Source: an uncultured Acidobacteriota bacterium
GTDB lineage: Bacteria; Acidobacteriota; Thermoanaerobaculia; Gp7-AA8
Length of the DNA: 12,913 bases
Direction: 5' to 3'
NCBI GenBank assembly: GCA_946887105.1
Contig: CAMPKJ010000139.1
Span: 1 to 12,913, forward strand
The notes beneath the pieces were generated by a model. That model was not told where the DNA came from, made no database searches, and saw only the letters and a list, made by a program, of their open reading frames with translations. The position numbers and the translations under genes are program-made. This document shows, piece by piece, positions 8,491 through 12,913 of the stretch; the first letter of the stretch is position 1; every line of letters starts with the position of its first letter.

Positions 8491-10682
8491 GCAAGGCCAC
8501 ACCATACATTGCGAAAATCACCATCTCCACCTCAACGGGTCCGTACACGGACACCGCCGCGGCGTCGAGCACGTTCGCGATCTACGATAACAGTGGCGCG
8601 GCGCCTGGTCTGGAAGTACCGTTTGTCAGCACCTGCGTGCTGCGATCGTTGGCACGCAGCGGACAGGCCGCATTGATCGGTACTGCCTATATGCCTCCGG
8701 CCTGGGATGGCGGCGCACTTGTCTGGTGGTACCCAGTACCGCTGGTAGCTTTCGACCAGGGGCTCGCCGGATTGACCTTCAACTATGAGATCTACTTCGG
8801 CTCGGCCACCCTGATCCTGAACGCGCCCGCTCCTGTGCTTATTGGCGGAACAGCCTATCAGGGCGGAACATTATCGGTCTATCAGGGAACTGTCCAAGAC
8901 GGAAATGGCGCGCCTTTCCTCGGTTGGGTTCCGGTTCCGCTCCTTGGCAATGACTATCAGGACCTCGGATTCTCAGTGAAGGCCATCGGTTCTGGAGCTT
9001 TCGGACTCGCTTATGGCATCTGGAACGATTCTCCTGTCAGTCCGTACTGGTACAACATGCAAACGCCGGTGGGCCCTCTCGATTTTGACGGTGTCGATTT
9101 GAGCGGGGAAGATTATAGCGGTGTCAAGCTGATGTCGTTTCGCGCCGGCCGCCCGGGAAGCTTGCCGCTGCTCGATGAGGACACTTTCCTCATCGCCGTA
9201 AGCTCGACCTGGGCATACGCCGATCTGTCCAATACGAACTTCAGCGGCAACACCATTGGAGATGCGGCTTTCGATCATGCAGTCCTCAACGGCACGGATT
9301 TCCGAGGCACAACGCTGCTCAATACGACATTCAGGGGCGCGATCGGCACCAGCCCCGATTTTTCCGGCGCGAGGCTCGGCAGCGTCTCGTTCGCCGGTGC
9401 GACAATCACCACGCCGGTTTTCGACATTCACACGAGCTTCCACGGCTTCAGCGGAGGCGGGTTCAATGGTCCTTTCTATTCCGATACGGACTTTTCCGGT
9501 GCCGTACTGCCGAATTCCGATTTCTCCAACCTCGACCTGAACAAGATCCACTTCAGCAATTGCGACTTCACCGGCGCAAAGTTCAATGGAGCGATGCTTC
9601 AGGGGGCGGTCTTCGATGGAGCAACACTCACGAACGCGGACTTTTCCGGCGCGCAGTTGCAGGGGGCAACGTTCAACGGCGCGAAACTCACGAACGCGAA
9701 CTTTTCCGGCGCGCAGTTGCAGGGGACGCAGTTCACGAATACCGACGTCACCCAGACCATTTTTTCCACGAACCCGCAGTTTGCGACGACCGGCGACCGT
9801 ACCTCCTTCACCGGATCGAAGATCCCGCTTTCCTTCAATGGAAACAATTGGACCTTCCTCGATCTGTCCGGCGCCTCTTTCCCCGTGAAGCCGGCCACGA
9901 TCACCAATCTCAATGCACAATCGGCGCGCCTGTGCGGCATGGACTTCTCCCACATCACGTTCCTGGCTACGGACGCGGTGAACAATCCCACCAATTTCTC
10001 GAATTCGGTCCTGGCGCAGGCGGATTTCTCGAACGCGAACCTCAACAGCGCGCGGTTCAGCTCGGCCAACGCCGAGCCGGATTCGATGCCCGCCACTCCC
10101 TACAACAACTCTGCGAACTTCTCAGGAGCGAATCTCGAAGACGCCCGCTTCGATGGCGCATTCCTGGCCGGTGTCGACTTCAGCTATGCACTCCTCTGGG
10201 GCGGACAGGCGACGCTTGCGGGAGCCACGCTCACCGACGCCAGCTTCGCGAATGCATTCCTCGCTTCGGCGAAGTTCGACGAGCTCGAAGGTGCGCAATG
10301 TGGAGGGGTGGACTTCACGGGCGCCTGCCTCGTGAATGCGTGCTTCAACGGCACGACCCTTCGCGAGGGAGCGAAGGGGAAACAGGTCATCTTCGACGAT
10401 GCGTTTCTGCAGGGTGTGGACTTCGGCGGAGCGACCTTCACCGCGGTGAGCCTCAACGGAGCCGTTCTGGCGACTGGAACCGGCAGCATCATGCCGATCT
10501 TTGCCACCAGACCGCCGGGAGTGGCCCCGATCTTCGGCATCAACTATCCCGCCACGAAGCTCGAGATCTCCCAGACCACGAGCGGAACCATTTGCGTGGA
10601 CGGCAGCCCGGGGGCCTGCACCACAACCACGCTCGCTCCGCAGGAGCCGATGCCCACGCAATGGACCTGGCGGGCCGTGTAG
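8487..10682 (+). CDS. Pentapeptide-repeat protein with a distinct N-terminal domain
   Basis: 731 residues from the ATG at 8487, chosen over the in-frame ATG at 8451 because GGGAG (8476-8480) lies 6 nt upstream and the start then overlaps the preceding stop as ATGA. Residues 1 to about 195 are beta-rich and aromatic with no pentapeptide pattern. From about 198 to 665 runs a long, partly interrupted series of five-residue units, with Phe or Leu at the centre and Ala/Ser/Asn/Gly around it (DFSGA, QLQGA, NFSGA, ANLED-like), expected to form a right-handed quadrilateral beta-helix. The last 65 or so residues are non-repeat and Pro/Thr-rich with two Cys. No signal peptide or membrane helix is seen. 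Pentapeptide proteins have varied roles (DNA-mimic gyrase protection, scaffolding, secreted effectors); none can be assigned here. Coupling to the 1163-residue protein suggests a shared complex or process. Confidence 0.9.
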   Translation: MSKATPYIAKITISTSTGPYTDTAAASSTFAIYDNSGAAPGLEVPFVSTCVLRSLARSGQAALIGTAYMPPAWDGGALVWWYPVPLVAFDQGLAGLTFNYEIYFGSATLILNAPAPVLIGGTAYQGGTLSVYQGTVQDGNGAPFLGWVPVPLLGNDYQDLGFSVKAIGSGAFGLAYGIWNDSPVSPYWYNMQTPVGPLDFDGVDLSGEDYSGVKLMSFRAGRPGSLPLLDEDTFLIAVSSTWAYADLSNTNFSGNTIGDAAFDHAVLNGTDFRGTTLLNTTFRGAIGTSPDFSGARLGSVSFAGATITTPVFDIHTSFHGFSGGGFNGPFYSDTDFSGAVLPNSDFSNLDLNKIHFSNCDFTGAKFNGAMLQGAVFDGATLTNADFSGAQLQGATFNGAKLTNANFSGAQLQGTQFTNTDVTQTIFSTNPQFATTGDRTSFTGSKIPLSFNGNNWTFLDLSGASFPVKPATITNLNAQSARLCGMDFSHITFLATDAVNNPTNFSNSVLAQADFSNANLNSARFSSANAEPDSMPATPYNNSANFSGANLEDARFDGAFLAGVDFSYALLWGGQATLAGATLTDASFANAFLASAKFDELEGAQCGGVDFTGACLVNACFNGTTLREGAKGKQVIFDDAFLQGVDFGGATFTAVSLNGAVLATGTGSIMPIFATRPPGVAPIFGINYPATKLEISQTTSGTICVDGSPGACTTTTLAPQEPMPTQWTWRAV
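9626..9725 (+). repeat. Direct tandem repeat, 60-nt period, inside the pentapeptide gene
   Basis: Positions 9626-9665 and 9686-9725 are identical over 40 nt except one base (G at 9639, A at 9699). The period of exactly 60 nt equals 20 codons, i.e. four pentapeptides or one complete turn of the predicted beta-helix (residues about 380-393 and 400-413). Nearby repeats in the gene agree in amino-acid pattern but not at the DNA level, so this looks like a recent in-frame duplication of one coil. Confidence 0.85.
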
Positions 10683-10695
10683 TCGTGACCCGCGT

Positions 10696-10734
10696 GCGGC
10701 GCGCGAAAACTTCTGCTATTCTCCCGCGCGCCGC
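10696..10734. repeat. Perfect 10-bp inverted repeat downstream of the pentapeptide gene
   Basis: The arms are GCGGCGCGCG (10696-10705) and CGCGCGCCGC (10725-10734), separated by a 19-nt A/T-richer spacer. The repeat starts 13 nt after the pentapeptide gene stop. No T-tract follows the right arm (GGGCGGGGAAT), so it is not a classical intrinsic terminator. It may stabilise the 3' end of the mRNA, aid factor-dependent termination, or act as an operator, because a possible extended -10 box lies in its spacer. Confidence 0.6.
10714..10722 (+). promoter_or_regulatory. Possible extended -10 promoter for tRNA-Val
   Basis: TGCTATTCT fits TGn plus a -10 hexamer matching TATAAT at four of six positions, and would start RNA near 10729, about 53 nt before the tRNA. 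No recognisable -35 lies 16-18 nt upstream, which an extended -10 can tolerate. It is the best candidate in the 99-nt gap before the tRNA but remains tentative. Confidence 0.3.
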
Positions 10735-10781
10735 GGGCGGGGAATAGCGATTCTGCTCCCCTCGTTGACGGCCATCCGAAC

Positions 10782-10858
10782 AGGCTCTTAGCTCAGTTGG
10801 TTAGAGCACCACCTTGACACGGTGGGGGTCAGCGGTTCGAGTCCGCTAGAGCCTACCA
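10782..10858 (+). tRNA. tRNA-Val (anticodon GAC)
   Basis: A complete cloverleaf can be drawn. The acceptor AGGCTCT (10782-10788) pairs with AGAGCCT (10848-10854). The D arm is GCTC/GAGC (10791-10807). The anticodon stem CCACC/GGTGG has loop TTGACAC (10814-10820) with anticodon GAC at 10816-10818. The variable loop is GGGTC, and the T arm AGCGG-TTCGAGT-CCGCT spans 10831-10847. The discriminator A is at 10855 and an encoded CCA at 10856-10858. GAC reads the valine codons GUC and GUU. All stems are fully paired, so the gene should be functional. Confidence 0.97.
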
Positions 10859-10872
10859 ATCGATCCTTTCTC

Positions 10873-10907
10873 ACGCCGTCCAGGTTCGCCGACCCGGGCG
10901 GCGTTTT
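10873..10907 (+). terminator. Intrinsic terminator of tRNA-Val
   Basis: A 9-bp stem with one T-G wobble has arms ACGCCGTCC (10873-10881) and GGGCGGCGT (10896-10904), a 14-nt loop and a TTTT run at 10904-10907 followed by CATTTG. It begins 14 nt after the tRNA CCA and ends 15 nt before the methyltransferase ATG. That gene therefore either depends on read-through or has a promoter inside or overlapping the hairpin. Confidence 0.7.
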
Positions 10908-10922
10908 CATTTGCCGAGTGCC

Positions 10923-11789
10923 ATGAGAAACGAGCGCATCACCGATCCCGCCACCGTTCGCCGGTTGATTGCCGAACACGGCCGCTGGTGGCACGAGATC
11001 GAACTCGCGCCAGGCATCGTCACGCCGGGCGACGACTCGAATCGAATGAAACTCCCCATCCTCGACAGCCTCGGGCTGCCGCAGGACATGCGCGGGCTTC
11101 GCGTGCTCGACATCGGCTGCTCGGACGGCTACTTCTCCTTTGCGATGGAGGAGCGCGGCGCCAGCGTCGTCGCGACCGACTTCGTCCCGGAGAGCTACAC
11201 CGGCTTCGCCACGGCGCGCAAAATCCTCGGCAGCTCCGTCGAGTACCGCATGGACAACGTCTACAACGTCGAGCCGCGGACCTACGGACAGTTCGACGTC
11301 GTGCTGTTCATGGGTGTCCTGTACCACCTCAGAAAACCGCTCGCGGCGCTCGATGCGATCCGGTCCGTCCTCAAGCCAGGCGGCTCGCTCTTCGTCGGCA
11401 CGATGATGATCGACGAGTACGTGCAGCTTCCCGACGGCAGCGTCACGACGCTCGACGCGCTCAACCCGCTGCTCCGGACCATTCCACTGTGGCAAGCCTA
11501 CCCGGCCGACTCGCTGAACGGCGACTTCACCAACTGCTTCGCACCGAACCAGCGCGCACTCGAAGTGGCCCTGACGGAGGCGCAGTTCCGCGTCGATGAA
11601 GTGCGCGGGGTCTCCATGGGCGGGTACGCGCGCGCAACCGCGATCGATGACGAGCGCGTTGCGAAATACCAACGCCTCGACGATCGGCTGCACACCACGC
11701 CCTTCGATCCGGGCGTGCCCTACTTCCTCGACGAAGAGGGCGCGGTGCACACCGTCACGCCGCGAGGCACGCCGCCCTCGTCAGATTGA
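10923..11789 (+). CDS. Class I SAM-dependent methyltransferase, CmoB/DUF1698-like
   Basis: 288 residues from the ATG at 10923; the TTG at 10911 would add four residues but lies within the T-rich terminator tail. The N-terminal WHEIELAPGIVTPG (23-36) is the conserved entry motif of the DUF1698/Rta_06860-type methyltransferases related to CmoB. The SAM-binding core follows: VLDIGCSDGYFSF (61-73), acidic Asp86 after strand 2 (VVATDF), FDVVLFMGVLYHL (124-136) and LKPGGSLFVGTM (150-161). CmoB makes the cmo5U34 wobble modification in tRNA. This protein is shorter than the 323-residue E. coli CmoB, and no CmoA partner is visible, so a different small-molecule or tRNA substrate is equally possible. 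A weak SD (GAGTG) precedes the start. The stop lies inside the 3' end of the convergent amine oxidase gene, overlapping it by 9 bp. Confidence 0.88.
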   Translation: MRNERITDPATVRRLIAEHGRWWHEIELAPGIVTPGDDSNRMKLPILDSLGLPQDMRGLRVLDIGCSDGYFSFAMEERGASVVATDFVPESYTGFATARKILGSSVEYRMDNVYNVEPRTYGQFDVVLFMGVLYHLRKPLAALDAIRSVLKPGGSLFVGTMMIDEYVQLPDGSVTTLDALNPLLRTIPLWQAYPADSLNGDFTNCFAPNQRALEVALTEAQFRVDEVRGVSMGGYARATAIDDERVAKYQRLDDRLHTTPFDPGVPYFLDEEGAVHTVTPRGTPPSSD

Positions 11790-11807
11790 CGGCAGCGGCG
11801 GCGTTTT
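11769..11807 (+). terminator. Intrinsic terminator spanning the methyltransferase stop codon
   Basis: The arms are ACGCCGCC (11769-11776) and GGCGGCGT (11797-11804), with a 20-nt loop containing the methyltransferase stop (11787-11789), followed by TTTT and CATT. The left arm is part of the last methyltransferase codons and the right arm falls in the last codons of the opposing amine oxidase. GCGGCGTTTTCATT (11798-11811) is identical to 10898-10911 in the tRNA terminator. Confidence 0.6.
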
Positions 11808-12913
11808 CATTCGATCGAGGACGTCCTGCGCGGTTTTTTCGCCGGAGCGTACCGCCCCTTCCATCAGTCCGTGCATCTCCGTCGCGCGCTCGGTGCCTGC
11901 CCAGTACACCCGGCCGGCCGGCTCGTGCAGCGCCGAGCCATAGGAAGTCAGCACGCCGGTGGTCGTGTGTCCGATCATGCCGCCTTGCGACCACTGCTCC
12001 GCGGACCAGTCGGTCTCGCAGTACGCGACCGGTGAGCGAGCCTCGTCGCCCAACCGCAACGCCAGCTCGTTGAGCACGAGCTCTTTGCGCGCAGCGTCGT
12101 CCATCTGCGCGAGCTCGATCGCCTTCCTGCCGACCGCGTACGAGCTCAGAACGCCTGTCGGCAGACTGCCGTCGTCAGGCGTCTTCGGCGACTGGTCGAT
12201 GGAGACGATCACCGGCGAATGCGGCGCCGCGGATTCGCCCGACAGTCCTTTCGCGCGCCAGAACGGCGTTTCGTAGACGGCGATGAACCGCGTGATCGCG
12301 CCGGGAGGCATCTTGCGCATCAACTGGCCGTGTGCGACAGGCAGCGGCGGCTGGTACTCGATCTGGCTGGCCACGACCGGCGGCGCGGTGATGATCGCGT
12401 ACTTTGCGCGCACGGTGATGCCGTCCGCGAACACCTCCACGTGGTCCGCATCGCGATCGATGCGTCGCACCGGGGCGGATTTGTACAGCACGCCGTCGCC
12501 GAGCGTCTCGCTCATGCGCCGCGCCAGTTCCGGCGGACCGCCGTCGTCGATCAGATCGGTCTCGGTGATGCTCGCGTTGGCGAAGTAGTTGAAGCCATCG
12601 TCCCCTCCGCCTTTCGCGAGGATCATGCTCCCCAGCAGCGAAACCTCGGCGGGATCGCAGCTGAACAGCAGGCTCATGGCCATGTTGAGCACGAGGCGCG
12701 CCTTCTCGAAAGAGACGTTCAACTCCGACGCGATCCACGCGCCGAGGGTCTGCGAATCGAGCTCGTGGGCATGGAACGCTTCCCACGGTTTTCCGAGCGG
12801 GATCGGCTTGGCGATGGCGTTCAACTGCTCGAACGCGACGGCGATGCATGCCAGCGCCTCCACACCGATGGGCATGGCCATGCCTTTGTAGCGCTGCGTG
12901 TGGCCATCGAGGA
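11781..12913 (-). CDS. Flavin monoamine oxidase family protein (N-terminus outside the window)
   Basis: The frame is open through the right edge; reading past the internal Met at 12881 continues LDGHTQRYKG, as in flavin amine oxidases, so that Met is not the start. About 377 residues are visible, and the first roughly 60-90, including the GxGxxG FAD-binding loop, are missing. The C-terminal flavin motif is clear: GRVYWAGTERATEMHGLMEGAVRSGEKTA in form, with AGTE and the EGAVRSGE helix. The middle has the substrate-domain pattern (ITAPPVVASQIEYQPPLP). The Cys that holds FAD covalently in mitochondrial MAO (SGGC) is absent here (WSQGGMIGH), so the flavin is probably bound non-covalently. It would oxidise an amine or a related CH-NH substrate with FAD; the substrate is unknown. 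The gene converges on the methyltransferase gene with a 9-bp tail overlap, so they are separate transcripts. Confidence 0.9.
   Translation of the reverse strand, partial: LDGHTQRYKGMAMPIGVEALACIAVAFEQLNAIAKPIPLGKPWEAFHAHELDSQTLGAWIASELNVSFEKARLVLNMAMSLLFSCDPAEVSLLGSMILAKGGGDDGFNYFANASITETDLIDDGGPPELARRMSETLGDGVLYKSAPVRRIDRDADHVEVFADGITVRAKYAIITAPPVVASQIEYQPPLPVAHGQLMRKMPPGAITRFIAVYETPFWRAKGLSGESAAPHSPVIVSIDQSPKTPDDGSLPTGVLSSYAVGRKAIELAQMDDAARKELVLNELALRLGDEARSPVAYCETDWSAEQWSQGGMIGHTTTGVLTSYGSALHEPAGRVYWAGTERATEMHGLMEGAVRSGEKTAQDVLDRMKTPPLPSI

Noticed and set aside
8973..9953. Minus-strand frame with regular repeats opposite the pentapeptide gene
   Set aside because: Its periodicity simply mirrors the pentapeptide coding repeats.
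8487..10682. Qnr/MfpA-type quinolone-resistance protein
   Set aside because: Those proteins are about 180-220 residues with tight, uninterrupted repeats; this one is 731 residues with an extra domain and interruptions.
9560..10747. Second plus-strand frame (395 codons) across the pentapeptide repeats
   Set aside because: It is Arg/Gly/Ser-rich low-complexity sequence caused by reading the repeats one frame off; no SD or domain.
10765..10770. TTGACG as a -35 box for tRNA-Val
   Set aside because: It ends 11 nt before the mature tRNA, so any matching -10 would lie inside the tRNA gene.
10782..10858. tRNA-Val as attachment site of an integrated element
   Set aside because: I saw no second copy of the tRNA 3' end and no integrase gene in the window.

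Overview
The window is GC-rich bacterial chromosome. The likely source is an Acidobacteriota-like soil or sediment bacterium. This rests on an ECF sigma factor of the acidobacterial/planctomycete type (TIGR02999-like) translationally coupled to a long Ser/Thr kinase with a TPR-like sensor region, on the GC-heavy third codon positions, and on Shine-Dalgarno-led genes. The phylum is an inference; no rRNA or other marker gene is present.

Layout. Positions 1-31 hold the last codons of a plus-strand gene, followed by a strong hairpin terminator (36-72). Positions 83-4851 (minus strand) are a three-gene cluster read right to left: ECF sigma factor (4851-4303, start codon uncertain), membrane Ser/Thr kinase with a long helical repeat region (4306-1337, ATGA overlap with the sigma gene), and a secreted M12B/reprolysin-like zinc metalloprotease (1282-83, strong SD, 54-nt gap). 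A short divergent spacer (about 4861-4998) separates this from a plus-strand pair: an unrecognised 1163-residue protein with a hydrophobic/helical centre and an NHL-like C-terminus (4999-8490), and a 731-residue pentapeptide-repeat protein (8487-10682), again joined by an ATGA overlap. Next come an inverted repeat, a tRNA-Val(GAC) gene (10782-10858) with its own terminator, a CmoB/DUF1698-like SAM methyltransferase (10923-11789), and a convergent, 5'-truncated flavin amine oxidase (11781-12913) that overlaps the methyltransferase tail by 9 bp.

How the parts may work together. The sigma-kinase-protease arm looks like a sensing and transcription-control cluster with a secreted effector. The divergent pair is the most novel part: two large proteins without signal peptides, made in coupled amounts, one a likely right-handed beta-helix and the other a mosaic of beta-rich, hydrophobic-helical and propeller-like parts. 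Whether the sigma factor controls the pair is untested. The tRNA, methyltransferase and amine oxidase look like ordinary chromosomal genes. Three terminator hairpins in the window share nearly the same stem, which suggests a recurring terminator type in this genome.
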